Positions 1-8,579 of a DNA stretch of 64,000 bases are shown one piece after another. Location of the stretch: contig JAUWOY010000012.1 of the NCBI GenBank assembly GCA_030611885.1, positions 1 to 64,000 of the forward strand, read 5' to 3'. The DNA is from Chloroflexota bacterium (GTDB lineage: Bacteria; Chloroflexota; Anaerolineae; VGOG01). Numbering within the stretch: position 1 is the stretch's first letter; every line of letters starts with the position of its first letter. The position numbers and the translations under genes were made by a program. The notes below the pieces were generated by a model that was given only the letters and a program-made list of their open reading frames with translations, was not told where the DNA came from and did no database searches.

Positions 1-136
1 ATATCCACAGCCCCTATGACCACTTCAACTCAGCACTGTCCAGATCATCAAATCCAAGAAAGGAGGGGACAACCCGGGTAACATTATCTTTTGACTGAAC
101 GATCACCGTTCGGTAACATTTTCATTTGACTTGACA
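1..136. mobile_element. Probable terminus of an IS21-like insertion element (partial)
   Basis: Two copies of a 20-nt sequence beginning GGTAACATT and ending TTTGACT lie at 77-96 and 112-131 (18 of 20 identical, 35-nt period). Between them is a small inverted repeat, GAACG-5 nt-CGTTC. Read on the minus strand, the block begins TGTCAAGTCAAA near position 136. Repeated AT-rich blocks just inside a TG-starting tip are what I recall of IS21-family ends. The transposase genes istA and istB would lie left of the window, so this cannot be confirmed. Positions 137-177 show nothing further. Confidence 0.4.
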
Positions 137-177
137 GGACACTGAAGTTCCAAACGAGTTATCATGACCCAACTTCG

Positions 178-567
178 TCATGATGCTTCGCTCCCCAGCC
201 GCCACCGCTCGCCAAAGGCTCCCACGCCGATTCCCTGCGCCGCTAGCCACTCCCGCTCCGGCCCAGACCTGTGCAGCGGGTTGCTGTGGTTGAGATGGAT
301 CAGCCGCACATCGCAATCCACCCCGGCCAGCCGCTCGGCGGTGTCGGTGGCCAGGGGGTGCGGAATCTGACTCAGGTCACGGCCAGGAAGCTCGTCCGCG
401 CTGAAAAAGGTCGCATCCAGCAAAACCACGTCTATCTCGGCCACAAAGCTCCGCAGGTCGTGCTCCCACCTGTCCCACGTGTCAATGTCAGGGCAGTAGA
501 ACAGCCGCCCGGTTGGGCCACGCACCACGAAAAGCCAGCGTGTCGCTGAACTCGTCTCAACGGTCAT
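178..567 (-). CDS. C-terminal fragment of a PqqB-like metallo-beta-lactamase-fold protein
   Basis: This 129-residue protein resembles only the C-terminal 40-45% of PqqB-type metallo-beta-lactamase-fold hydrolases. Recognisable blocks are VVLLDATFFSADEL (around residues 47-60) and LIHLNHSNPL followed by PEREWLAAQGIGV (around 89-116), matching the family's DGTFW...DEM and HINNTNP...GIEVA regions. The N-terminal HxHxDH metal-binding half is absent. Its ATG overlaps the last 11 nt of the upstream MFS gene, so translational coupling would be possible. The most likely reading is a truncated gene fused behind the MFS gene by a rearrangement; a short independent protein is less likely. The match to PqqB is by eye. 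Confidence 0.55.
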   Translation of the reverse strand: MTVETSSATRWLFVVRGPTGRLFYCPDIDTWDRWEHDLRSFVAEIDVVLLDATFFSADELPGRDLSQIPHPLATDTAERLAGVDCDVRLIHLNHSNPLHRSGPEREWLAAQGIGVGAFGERWRLGSEAS

Positions 568-1846
568 TAGTCATTTGACGCGGCTCCTCCAGGCGGAAGG
601 TCAGGACCAACCCGAGGGCGACACCTCCCGCTGTGACAGCGAAAAGAACGGAGTAGGATGTCGCTTGTATTATCCAGCCTCCCAAGAAAGGCGCCACTAG
701 AAGCACGCCACACAAGGTGTTGGTCAGGGCGATGTAGGTGGCGCGCTCTTCGGGTGGGGCCAGCTCCAGGACGAAATTGATGAATCCCGGCATGTAAGAG
801 CTGTTCAGGGCCCCGATGGCCACGAAGATCAGGGAGTAGATGTAGATCGTTGAAGCCCCCGCCAGGCGGGCTATCGGCCCCATGAGCAAGGCCAGCAGGG
901 GCGAAGCGAGAGCCATCACCGTCGAACACTGGATCACGATCTTGCTGCCAGATCGCTCATTCAGATACCCCCACACGAATCCGGCCAGAATGCCGCCAAT
1001 TACCTGGGACGAAAGAAAGAGCCCGATGGCTTCAATGCCAAGTTGCAGTTCTTCAGTGGCGTAGACAACGTAAAATGGCAAAGCCATTCCATTCAGGCCC
1101 ATCAGCAGCCGCAGAGCTGTGACCAGGCTAAACGTACGATTCTCTCTCAAGACCGTCAATAGTTTGGGTAAGAAGGCGTTCCAGGGTAATCGCTCGTTTT
1201 GCGTTGGCTCGACTGGCTCGCGCAGAAAGATCATGGTCGCCAAGGAGAAGAGGAAAGACAGCCCGGCCAGGAAGAATAGCAGGGCGTAATTGCGGGGGAA
1301 GGGTGGGCCCTGGGGACCTAAGAGGGTGCTTACCACCGCTCCTGCCCCCACTGTTAGCAGTCCTGAAAAAAACTGGGCGATCCCAAACAACCGGCCTCGC
1401 CGGGTTGGAGGGATGGCTTTGCTAAAGATGTCGAACCAGGCCACGGCAGCCAGGGCATCGGTGCTCATGAAAACGGCCAGGCCGATGAAGAACAACCCTA
1501 AGATCAACGTGGGGGAAAGATCTCCGGCCAGGAACAACACCGCGGCGAGCAGCCAAAAGACAGGCCGGCCAATGGCCGCGGGCAGCATCAGGTATGGCTT
1601 CTTGCGGGCCTTATCAGCCAGGTAGCTGGCGGCGATCAGTTGGGGCAAAAGCCAGGCGCCGGTCTGGATGGTTGAGGCCAGGCCGATCAGGGGAGCCGAA
1701 TCGGTGAGCTGGCTGACGAAGGACGGCAAAACCGTCGTCTGGTTAATGAAAGCCAGGCCGACGCCGAAGAATACGTAGTCCAGGACGAAGCAGATGAAGT
1801 TTCGCCGGTAGTGGGGATTGGATATTGGATATTGGGTATTGGTCAT
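557..1846 (-). CDS. MFS transporter
   Basis: This 429-residue integral membrane protein has about twelve hydrophobic segments and the size of a major facilitator superfamily transporter. It begins with residues encoded by a 7-nt repeat array (MTNTQYPIS), then the typical first helix region NFICFVLDYVFFGVGLAFI. The internal PPTRRGRLFG loop fits the family's helix 4-5 region. The substrate cannot be inferred. The start follows the stop of the upstream secreted hydrolase by 10 nt, and the nearest Shine-Dalgarno-like GGAG is about 13 nt upstream, which is long. The last residues MTNDR come from another short repeat that also gives the start of the PqqB-like fragment. Co-transcription with the hydrolase suggests, without proof, sugar or oligosaccharide export or uptake. 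Confidence 0.85.
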   Translation of the reverse strand: MTNTQYPISNPHYRRNFICFVLDYVFFGVGLAFINQTTVLPSFVSQLTDSAPLIGLASTIQTGAWLLPQLIAASYLADKARKKPYLMLPAAIGRPVFWLLAAVLFLAGDLSPTLILGLFFIGLAVFMSTDALAAVAWFDIFSKAIPPTRRGRLFGIAQFFSGLLTVGAGAVVSTLLGPQGPPFPRNYALLFFLAGLSFLFSLATMIFLREPVEPTQNERLPWNAFLPKLLTVLRENRTFSLVTALRLLMGLNGMALPFYVVYATEELQLGIEAIGLFLSSQVIGGILAGFVWGYLNERSGSKIVIQCSTVMALASPLLALLMGPIARLAGASTIYIYSLIFVAIGALNSSYMPGFINFVLELAPPEERATYIALTNTLCGVLLVAPFLGGWIIQATSYSVLFAVTAGGVALGLVLTFRLEEPRQMTNDR

Positions 1847-1858
1847 TGGGTATTGGTC
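1817..1858. repeat. Heptamer array (ATTGGRT-type, 6 units)
   Basis: Six consecutive 7-nt units read ATTGGAT, ATTGGAT, ATTGGGT, ATTGGTC, ATTGGGT, ATTGGTC. The array spans the junction between the secreted hydrolase stop codon (1857-1859) and the MFS start codon, and encodes the first nine MFS residues. Confidence 0.8.
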
Positions 1859-4802
1859 ACTCCACGCGATGGACGCGCGCGTATTCGTGGTGGCCCAGGG
1901 TGACGGCTAAAGTGCCGGAGCCGGAGAGGCCGCTGACGTAGCGACCGCTGCGGTCGTATTTCGCACCCCCGTAGGTGAAAGGGATGTCCACGTCAAAAGA
2001 GACCGGGCTGGGAGCTATGCTGTAGAGCAAGGCGTGTCCGTCCCCTTGCACAAAGTACCCCCGGTTGAGCTTCCCGATTCTCAGCACGTCCTTCCAGAAA
2101 GCCGCCAGTTCGCCCTGGTAGTCATCCATGAACAGAGTCTCTACGTCTGGCGAGCTGGAGTAGACCGCGCCGTCGCTGACCACAGAAGTGATCCTGGTCA
2201 AATAAGAAGTCACGTCTGTCGTCTGAGGGTCTTTCATTTGCTTCTCCAGATCCTCGGCGATGTCCTCCTGGGCCACGATCTCCCCACCTTGCCTGTAGAA
2301 ATCGTACAGGAGAGCGAGTTCCTCTGAAGAGACGTAGGCTGACGACGGAGCCAGCACCAAAACCGTCTCCATCCCCTCCAAATCCGACCGAACGAGATGC
2401 GTGGCCACGATGGAGTTGACGTTGTTCCTGGCCAGGGCGTTCATCTGGGGGAATTTGTAGTTGAGAATGCTCTTGCTGATCAGCCGGCGGAAAGTGGGCA
2501 TGTCCTGGGCCAGACGGGCGAGATGCAGCCACGACTTGGTCTGGCCGATGAGCTCGTAGGGATAGCTGGAGGGAGCGAAGATCAGCACTGAAGTCGGCGA
2601 TGGGTCAGATACCATGATCTCGCGGGCGCTGCTCCCGGCCACCGAAACCCGCTCGAACATCTCATCGGGATCGTAGACGATGGGATTGGTATCGTTGTAC
2701 AGCCCCTGCCCCTTGATGTTGTAGTTCCAGTAGTTTATACCCTGAAGCTGCCCACCTGTCTGGGTGGTCAACTGGGCCAGGTAGAAGATGTTTGCTGCTG
2801 CGTCGGCGATGTCCGCCTTGTCGTAGCTGTCCTGGCCCAGGCCCCAACTGTTGGCCGTGGACCAAAACCAGAGGGGCTTGTCGTAGATGTCCGAATAGCG
2901 ACCCAGGGAGCGAATCAGGATGAACAACGACGTCAGGTCGCCCTCGGTGATGGGGTCGGTATAGTATCCGTCCCTGGGATAGGCATCGAAGGTGATGGCG
3001 AAGTTGGACGGCGTGTCCCTGAACAGCGGCTCGATGTAGGGCATGTAGTAGCCGTAGCGGGCCAACATGCCGCAAAAAGACATGGTGGTCATGATCTCCG
3101 GGTCTATCCCCTGCCACACATTCGCGCTCCAGGCGGCGTACTCGACGATGTAGTTGGCCTGGAACTCGCCCAACTGTCGCCACCTCTGGGGATCGTCACC
3201 CACCTCCCAGAAGAAATATCCGTACCTGTTCGAGAAGACGGCATTGGCATGGCTGGAGTAGTCCGCGCCCTGGGGCTCATCGGCCAAGTTGATCATCAGG
3301 ATGATGTCCTTGTAAGGCTGGACGAAATTGGCATTCACCCACTGGTAATAGGTCTGAATGTCGGCCTGGTAAGCGGACGAATAGAACGAGGCACTCTGCC
3401 CGCCGATGTTGAGGGGATTGCCGTAGTAATCCGTTCGCAGATCGTAGGGGTGCTGCGCGTTCCACTGCTCCCCCATCTGGATCTGATAGCCGACGGGCAG
3501 GATGACCTTCATCCCCTCCTGGCGACAGACTCCCAACATGCGGTACTGGGCCAGCACCATAGCCTGAGCATCGTCGTGCAGAGGGTTCCCAGGGTCAATG
3601 AAAGCTCGATAGACGGCGTAGGACAGCCCAGGCTCGGCCTTGTAAATGTCTACCTCGCCGGGGTTGTTGTGCCCGATCAAAACGACGTTGCTGCCTCTGT
3701 CCTTCTGCCTGCTGATGATTCCCCGCATCTCCTCCCAGCTTAGCTCCGGATATGCTTCCACCGCCCAGCCTGAGTACGCCATCCGGCCCGCCCCGCCGCT
3801 TACGGCCACCGACACGTCATCCAGATACATGGCCGTCTTCAGATCGCCCCCCCCGTCATTGTACACGTTGAAACGAATCGCTAGCGTTTGCCCTCTATAG
3901 GGTAGCAGATCGAAAGCATGATATGTCCAAGTCTGGCTGTTGGAATTCACCTTCATCACCTGAGCGAGGAAATAGTGGTTAGCATCCAGAATCATGGCCT
4001 CTTGCCAATCGTGTTCGATCACATCCTGGGAGAGTGGATAGTACCAAAACGATAGCGTCGCGTAGGAGGCATCGAAGGGTATAGTCACCTTCTGCCAAAT
4101 GGGGGAGTAGCTGGGATAATCGCTCTGGTCGGTTATGCCCAGGCGCATGGACCGAGCACCGCTGTACACTACCTCCCTGGAGTAGACCGCTGGGCGCGAT
4201 GTGAGGCCGATAAACCAGGCATCGTCATCTTCCTCGAAGCCGCCGTTGACGATCAGCTCTTCGCAAAGAGGAGTTGGCGTGGGTGTAGAAGTGGGCGTAG
4301 AAGTGGGCGTAGACGTTGGAGTAGGCGTCGGGTACTTGGCAATCAGAGGTAGGTAGATTTCGGGCATGGGAGTCTCAGTCGGCGTTGGCGTTATCGTAGG
4401 TGTAGAAGTCGGTGTGAGAGTGTGAGTTTGTGTTGGCGTTGGCGTAGGGGTATGGGTCGGCGTTAGCGTGGGCGTATTGGTCGGGGTCGAGGTGGCCGTG
4501 GGTGTAGTAGAGGTAGCCGTCGGCGTGGATGTGGTAGCGGTAGCCGTTGGCGTCGGGGTAGGCTCCACTTTCGCAGGGCCAAAGCCCCATTGATGGGGCG
4601 CTACTCTGTAGCCCGACGACTTTATCGTCGGGCGGACGGCGTTGGCCAGAGGTATCCCATCCCAAAGGAGCAGCAGCCCAAAACCTACGACCAGCATGCC
4701 GATGACGATGGCTGTGCAGGCGACGCTACTTCGCTGTACAGTCCAGCTTCCACCCTCCAACTTCCAATTTCTAACCTCCAACTTCCAACCTCCAACTTCC
4801 AT
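1857..4802 (-). CDS. Secreted or membrane-anchored multidomain glycoside-hydrolase-like protein
   Basis: This protein has 981 residues from the ATG at 4802. Residues 2-20 are repeat-encoded ([14 protein letters not shown] units). A hydrophobic signal-anchor follows at about 27-50 ([21 protein letters not shown]), then a second repeat-encoded stretch and a Thr-Pro linker at about 75-180. The linker is interrupted by a [11 protein letters not shown] motif of the kind I associate with Chloroflexota exported proteins. A jelly-roll carbohydrate-binding-like domain starts at [16 protein letters not shown] large catalytic-type region follows, with NLADEPQG resembling the acid/base strand of clan GH-A TIM barrels. 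The family was not identified. A longer frame runs to a GTG at 4919, but a near-consensus promoter lies inside that extension, so the ATG at 4802 is preferred. The MFS gene follows in an operon. Confidence 0.7.
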   Translation of the reverse strand: MEVGGWKLEVRNWKLEGGSWTVQRSSVACTAIVIGMLVVGFGLLLLWDGIPLANAVRPTIKSSGYRVAPHQWGFGPAKVEPTPTPTATATTSTPTATSTTPTATSTPTNTPTLTPTHTPTPTPTQTHTLTPTSTPTITPTPTETPMPEIYLPLIAKYPTPTPTSTPTSTPTSTPTPTPLCEELIVNGGFEEDDDAWFIGLTSRPAVYSREVVYSGARSMRLGITDQSDYPSYSPIWQKVTIPFDASYATLSFWYYPLSQDVIEHDWQEAMILDANHYFLAQVMKVNSNSQTWTYHAFDLLPYRGQTLAIRFNVYNDGGGDLKTAMYLDDVSVAVSGGAGRMAYSGWAVEAYPELSWEEMRGIISRQKDRGSNVVLIGHNNPGEVDIYKAEPGLSYAVYRAFIDPGNPLHDDAQAMVLAQYRMLGVCRQEGMKVILPVGYQIQMGEQWNAQHPYDLRTDYYGNPLNIGGQSASFYSSAYQADIQTYYQWVNANFVQPYKDIILMINLADEPQGADYSSHANAVFSNRYGYFFWEVGDDPQRWRQLGEFQANYIVEYAAWSANVWQGIDPEIMTTMSFCGMLARYGYYMPYIEPLFRDTPSNFAITFDAYPRDGYYTDPITEGDLTSLFILIRSLGRYSDIYDKPLWFWSTANSWGLGQDSYDKADIADAAANIFYLAQLTTQTGGQLQGINYWNYNIKGQGLYNDTNPIVYDPDEMFERVSVAGSSAREIMVSDPSPTSVLIFAPSSYPYELIGQTKSWLHLARLAQDMPTFRRLISKSILNYKFPQMNALARNNVNSIVATHLVRSDLEGMETVLVLAPSSAYVSSEELALLYDFYRQGGEIVAQEDIAEDLEKQMKDPQTTDVTSYLTRITSVVSDGAVYSSSPDVETLFMDDYQGELAAFWKDVLRIGKLNRGYFVQGDGHALLYSIAPSPVSFDVDIPFTYGGAKYDRSGRYVSGLSGSGTLAVTLGHHEYARVHRVE
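4584..4633. repeat. Two in-frame hairpins inside the secreted hydrolase gene
   Basis: GCCCCATTGATGGGGC (4584-4599) and a second perfect stem GCCCGACGA-CTTTA-TCGTCGGGC (4611-4633) lie in frame just after the signal-anchor, encoding the segment [16 protein letters not shown]. They resemble an intergenic hairpin repeat captured inside the reading frame. Confidence 0.55.
4743..4798. repeat. Heptamer array (CCAACTT-type, 8 units)
   Basis: Eight 7-nt units of consensus CCAACYT run directly up to the ATG at 4802 of the minus-strand hydrolase. They encode a heptapeptide-periodic N-terminus (WKLEVGG-like) that does not resemble a normal signal peptide. Confidence 0.8.
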
Positions 4803-4856
4803 ATCTTTCGGGTTCAGCCATGAGGGATGCTCCAGATACCAGATTCTCAGGTAATG

Positions 4857-4885
4857 AGTATAGCAGCGAGATGGCAGGCTGTCAA
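4857..4885 (-). promoter_or_regulatory. Sigma70-type promoter for the secreted hydrolase-MFS operon
   Basis: On the minus strand TTGACA (4880-4885) and TATACT (4857-4862) are separated by exactly 17 nt. Transcription would start near 4850, about 50 nt before the ATG at 4802, which argues against any start further upstream. Confidence 0.7.
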
Positions 4886-4889
4886 GCGG

Positions 4890-4971
4890 AGGCACACGGA
4901 GACACGGAGTTTTGTCCACCTTCCGTGTTTCCGTTCTCTCCGTGCTTCCGTGTTTCCGTGTTCAGGCTAAG
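4890..4971. repeat. Irregular 7/8-nt array with inverted halves (CCGTGTTT-type)
   Basis: CACGGAG-type units at 4893-4910 are followed by CCGTGTTT-type units at 4922-4963, so the halves are complementary and could form a hairpin. The element lies between the divergent promoters of the secreted hydrolase and the D-cysteine desulfhydrase. The period is less regular than in the other arrays. Confidence 0.55.
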
Positions 4972-5007
4972 TGTGGTATACTTATCACAAAAAGGAGGAT
5001 GAACATC

Positions 5008-5988
5008 ATGTTGACTGAGAACCTGCCTCGCGTACCCATCGCTCACCTGCCCACCCCCCTGGAGGAGATGCCCCGCCTGAGCGAGGCCCTGGGCGGGCCG
5101 CGCCTCCTCGTCAAGCGCGACGATCAGACCGGCCTGGCCACCGGCGGCAACAAGGCTCGCAAGCTGGAGTTTCTGCTGGCCGATGCTCTGGAGAAGCAGG
5201 CTGATACCATCATCACCGCTGGCGCCGTCCAGTCCAATCATGCCCGCCAGACAGCCGCTGCCGCCGCCAAGTTCGGCCTGCGCTGCTGCCTGGTTCTGAG
5301 CGGACAGAGCCCCAGCCGCTGGACCGGCAACCTGCTCTTGGACGAGCTCCTGGGGGCCGAGATCCGCTGGGCCGGTGAGCGAGACCGCGCGCAAATGATG
5401 GAGGAAGTGGCTGAGGAGATGATGCGCCTGGGCCGCCGTCCCTACATCATCCCTGTTGGCGGCTCCAACCCCGTGGGCACGGCGGGCTATGTGATGGCCA
5501 TGCTGGAATTGGTGGCGCAACTGGAGGTGCGAGACCTCCAATTGGACAGGGTCATCTTCCCCACGGGTTCTGGCGGCACCCAGGCGGGCCTGATGGTAGG
5601 GGCCAAGGCCCTGGGGTTTGCTGGCCGGATCGAGGGCGTCAGCGTGAGTGCGACCCAAGACGTGCTGGAGGCCAGGCTGGAGGAGTTGGTCGCGGAGACA
5701 GCGGCGTCCCTGGGGCTTGACCTCTCTTTTGCTGATGAAGACTTCATCGTCCACGATGACTACCTTGGCGAGGGTTACGCCAGGATGGGGCCGCCGGAGC
5801 GGGAGGCCATTCGACTCGCGGCTCGCACCGAGGGCCTGCTGGTGGGTCCCGTTTACACTGGCCGCGCCCTGGCTGGCCTGATTGATCTGATCAGGAGAGG
5901 CATTTTCGGCCCAGATGAGACCGTCCTCTTCTGGCACACCGGGGGCACGCCGGCCCTCTTTGCCTACGCTGACGAGTTGTTGTGCTGA
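5008..5988 (+). CDS. dcyD: D-cysteine desulfhydrase / ACC deaminase family PLP enzyme
   Basis: This 326-residue member of the fold-type II PLP family would cleave D-cysteine to pyruvate, ammonia and sulfide, or 1-aminocyclopropane-1-carboxylate to 2-oxobutyrate. The PLP lysine lies in TGGNKARKLE (near residue 50) and the substrate-region loop is QSNHARQT. The Gly-rich phosphate loop is FPTGSGGTQAG. The strong AAAGGAGG at 4991-4998 is 9 nt before the ATG at 5008, whereas an in-frame ATG at 4999 abuts it, so 5008 is chosen. A TATACT -10 box lies at 4977-4982 with a poor -35. The choice between the two activities cannot be settled from sequence alone; D-cysteine desulfhydrase is the more common in bacteria. 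Confidence 0.8.
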   Translation: MLTENLPRVPIAHLPTPLEEMPRLSEALGGPRLLVKRDDQTGLATGGNKARKLEFLLADALEKQADTIITAGAVQSNHARQTAAAAAKFGLRCCLVLSGQSPSRWTGNLLLDELLGAEIRWAGERDRAQMMEEVAEEMMRLGRRPYIIPVGGSNPVGTAGYVMAMLELVAQLEVRDLQLDRVIFPTGSGGTQAGLMVGAKALGFAGRIEGVSVSATQDVLEARLEELVAETAASLGLDLSFADEDFIVHDDYLGEGYARMGPPEREAIRLAARTEGLLVGPVYTGRALAGLIDLIRRGIFGPDETVLFWHTGGTPALFAYADELLC

Positions 5989-6008
5989 CCGCCGTCCCCT
6001 GCAGCAGA

Positions 6009-6064
6009 GCGGGCTCCCATGCCCGCGATTTCGGCCTACGATATCCGGCGGCGTGGGAGCCGCC
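6009..6064. repeat. Imperfect inverted repeat between dcyD and the penicillin acylase gene
   Basis: CGGGCTCCCATGCC pairs with GGCGTGGGAGCCGC across a roughly 30-nt loop (12 of 14 matches). There is no T-run after it, so it is a hairpin repeat rather than a clear terminator. Confidence 0.5.
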
Positions 6065-6107
6065 TCTTCTGCCCCTGATTACAAAATCACACAAAGGAGA
6101 AGAGAAA

Positions 6108-8555
6108 ATGCGAAAACTGCTAGGCACTATCCTGAAGATCATTGGTGTTCTCATCCTGTTGGTCGTGATCGTGGCGGCTGGCGGGGGCTACTTCGTCATC
6201 AGACGCAGCTTCCCGGCCGTCAACGGCACGATCGAAGTGGCGGGGCTCCAATCCCAGGTGGAGGTTTACCGGGACAGTTGGGGCATCCCCCACATCTACG
6301 CCTCCAACCCCCACGACCTCTTCTTCACCCAGGGCTACGTCCACGCCCAGGACCGCTTCTGGCAGATGGAGTTCTGGCGGCGCATCGGCTCCGGACGGCT
6401 GGCGGAGATCCTGGGGGAGTCGGCTCTTGAGAACGACCGCTTCATCCGCACCGTCGGCTGGCACCGCACCGCCGCCCAGGAACTGGAGCAACTGGACGAC
6501 GAGTCGCGGGCAGTGCTGGAGGCCTACGCCGAGGGGGGCAACGCCTACGTCTCCACCCACCGGGGCCGCCTGGGGCTGGAGTTCACCATCCTGGGGCTCA
6601 CCGGTGTCAAGTTCGACCCGGAGCCCTGGACTCCCCTCGACACCCTCACCTGGGCCAAAGTGATGGCCTGGGACCTGAGCGGCAACAGGAGCGACGAACT
6701 GCTGCGTGCCCACATCGCCGCCCGGTTGGGCACATCCGCCGTCGAAGTGCTGATGCCGCCCTACCCGGACGACTACCCGGTCATCGTCCCCCACCCGCTG
6801 ACGGGAGCGACGCTGGGGGCGCTGCCCGAAGCCGCCTTTGATTTCCACGTCTTGGGGAAAGGGGAAGGCGTCGGCAGCAACAACTGGGTCATCGCCGGAA
6901 GCCGCACCGAGACGGGAATGCCCCTCCTGGCTAACGATCCCCACCTGGGCATTCAGATGCCCTCCATCTGGTACGAGATCGGCCTCCACTGCGAGCCGGT
7001 CGGGCCGGATTGTCCTATCAACGTCGGCGGCGCGTCCTTCGCCGGCGTTCCTGGCGTCATCATCGGCCACAACGACCGCATTGCCTGGGGGGTCACCAAC
7101 CTGGGGCCGGATGTGCAAGACCTCTTCATTGAGCGGATCAATCCGGAGAATCCCAACCAGTACGAGTACCAGGGGGAGTGGCTGGATATGGAGATCGTTC
7201 GCGAGGAGATCCGCGTCGCCGGCGAGGAAGAGCCGGTGGTGGTGGACGTGCGCATCACCCGCCACGGCCCCATCATCAACGACGTAGCCGGCGGCCCGGA
7301 GGAGGACTGGGCCTTCGGTTGGCAGCCCCTGGCCTTCTCCTGGACCGCGCTTCAGCCCGGCACGATGGTGCACAGCATCCTGCTCCTGGACCGGGCCAGC
7401 AACTGGGAGGAGTTCAGGGACGCGCTGAGTTACTGGGACGTGCCCAGCCAGAACTTCGTCTACGCCGACGTGGAGGGGAACATCGGCTACCAGTCCCCCG
7501 GCCGCATCCCCATCCGCGCCTCCGGCGACGGCTCGATGCCAGTGCCCGGCTGGAGCGGCGAGTACGAGTGGGTAGACTACATTCCCTTCGATGAGTTGCC
7601 CCGCGCCTTCAACCCGCCGGAGGGATACATCGTCACCGCCAACAACGCTGTGGTAGGGCCGGACTACCCCCACTTCCTCACGAATGACTGGGCCCCCGGC
7701 TACCGGGCGCGGCGGATCGTGGAGTTGATCGAGGCTGATCCCTCGATTTCGTTGGCCGACATACAAGTTATGCAAGGAAACAGCAGCCCTATCTGGGCAG
7801 AGGACGTTCTGCCCTACATACGGGCTCTTTCCAGCGACGAGCCCCGACTGGCGGAGGCACTAAACCTGCTGCGGGACTGGGACGGGCGGGCGATGCGGGA
7901 TAGCGCGGGGGGCGCCCTCTTCGAAGCCTTCCGCTTGCACCTGATAGACCTGACCTTCGGCGACGAACTGGGGGAGCGACTATTGCGCCGGGCGCGGAGC
8001 ACGGCAGGGGTCGCGCTGGTGGGCCTCTTGGCCGACGAGGCATCCCCCTGGTTCGACGACGTGAGCACGCCCCAGGTGGAGACGCGCGACGACATCCTGC
8101 TGCAAGCACTGGAGGAGGCAGTGGAGGAGCTGACCGAGACGCTGGGGCGGAACATGTCCCGCTGGCGCTGGGGCGATATCCACACCGCTACTTTTGAGAA
8201 CCAGAGCCTGGGGCAGAGCGGCATCGGTCTCATCGAGGCTCTGTTCAACCGGGGGCCGGTCGAGGTGGACGGCACTATCGCCACCGTCAACAACACTGGC
8301 TATAGCGCGAACCGTCCCTACGGCGTGGTGATCGTCCCCTCCTACCGCCAGATCGTGGACCTGGGCGACCTGACCCGTTCGGTCTCGATGCACACCACCG
8401 GCCAATCCGGCCACCCCTACCATCCCCACTACGGCGACATGATTGACCCCTGGCGGAACATCGAGTATCATCCCATGCTGTGGGGACGAGCCGATGTGGA
8501 GACGGATGCGGAGGGTGTGCTGGTTCTGGTAAAGACTACAACGGATTGGGAATAA
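6108..8555 (+). CDS. Penicillin acylase family (peptidase S45) N-terminal-nucleophile hydrolase
   Basis: This protein has 815 residues from the ATG at 6108, which follows AAAGGAGA at 6093-6100; a longer open frame begins in the dcyD tail and is rejected. Residues 5-27 form one hydrophobic signal-anchor, so it is exported or membrane-tethered. The alpha-chain region contains WGIPHIYA and FTQGYVHAQDRFWQME. The autocleavage site is the GVGSNNW motif, placing the catalytic Ser at residue 257 as the new beta-chain N-terminus. Family members hydrolyse amides such as beta-lactams or acyl-homoserine lactones. The substrate is unknown here. The final residues and the TAA stop fall inside a CGGATT hairpin repeat that begins at 8538. 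Confidence 0.9.
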   Translation: MRKLLGTILKIIGVLILLVVIVAAGGGYFVIRRSFPAVNGTIEVAGLQSQVEVYRDSWGIPHIYASNPHDLFFTQGYVHAQDRFWQMEFWRRIGSGRLAEILGESALENDRFIRTVGWHRTAAQELEQLDDESRAVLEAYAEGGNAYVSTHRGRLGLEFTILGLTGVKFDPEPWTPLDTLTWAKVMAWDLSGNRSDELLRAHIAARLGTSAVEVLMPPYPDDYPVIVPHPLTGATLGALPEAAFDFHVLGKGEGVGSNNWVIAGSRTETGMPLLANDPHLGIQMPSIWYEIGLHCEPVGPDCPINVGGASFAGVPGVIIGHNDRIAWGVTNLGPDVQDLFIERINPENPNQYEYQGEWLDMEIVREEIRVAGEEEPVVVDVRITRHGPIINDVAGGPEEDWAFGWQPLAFSWTALQPGTMVHSILLLDRASNWEEFRDALSYWDVPSQNFVYADVEGNIGYQSPGRIPIRASGDGSMPVPGWSGEYEWVDYIPFDELPRAFNPPEGYIVTANNAVVGPDYPHFLTNDWAPGYRARRIVELIEADPSISLADIQVMQGNSSPIWAEDVLPYIRALSSDEPRLAEALNLLRDWDGRAMRDSAGGALFEAFRLHLIDLTFGDELGERLLRRARSTAGVALVGLLADEASPWFDDVSTPQVETRDDILLQALEEAVEELTETLGRNMSRWRWGDIHTATFENQSLGQSGIGLIEALFNRGPVEVDGTIATVNNTGYSANRPYGVVIVPSYRQIVDLGDLTRSVSMHTTGQSGHPYHPHYGDMIDPWRNIEYHPMLWGRADVETDAEGVLVLVKTTTDWE

Positions 8556-8564
8556 AACGGATTA
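8538..8564. repeat. Half copy of the CGGATT hairpin repeat family
   Basis: CTACAACGGATTGGGAATA followed by AAACGGATT matches the left arm of the complete copies at 9383 and 9465. It contains the stop codon of the penicillin acylase gene (8553-8555). Confidence 0.7.
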
Positions 8565-8579
8565 AGATTGGAGGGCGTC

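Noticed and set aside
4261-4560. Tandem GGCGT-type repeats that look like a minisatellite
   Set aside because: They are in frame and encode the Thr-Pro linker of the secreted hydrolase, a normal feature of exported proteins of this kind.
4882-5937. 351-codon open frame antisense to the D-cysteine desulfhydrase gene
   Set aside because: The sense frame carries all PLP-enzyme motifs and the antisense product resembles nothing.
6120-7775. 551-codon open frame antisense to the penicillin acylase gene
   Set aside because: It has no recognisable domain, a composition typical of the complement of a GC-rich gene, and lies wholly within a well-supported coding sequence.
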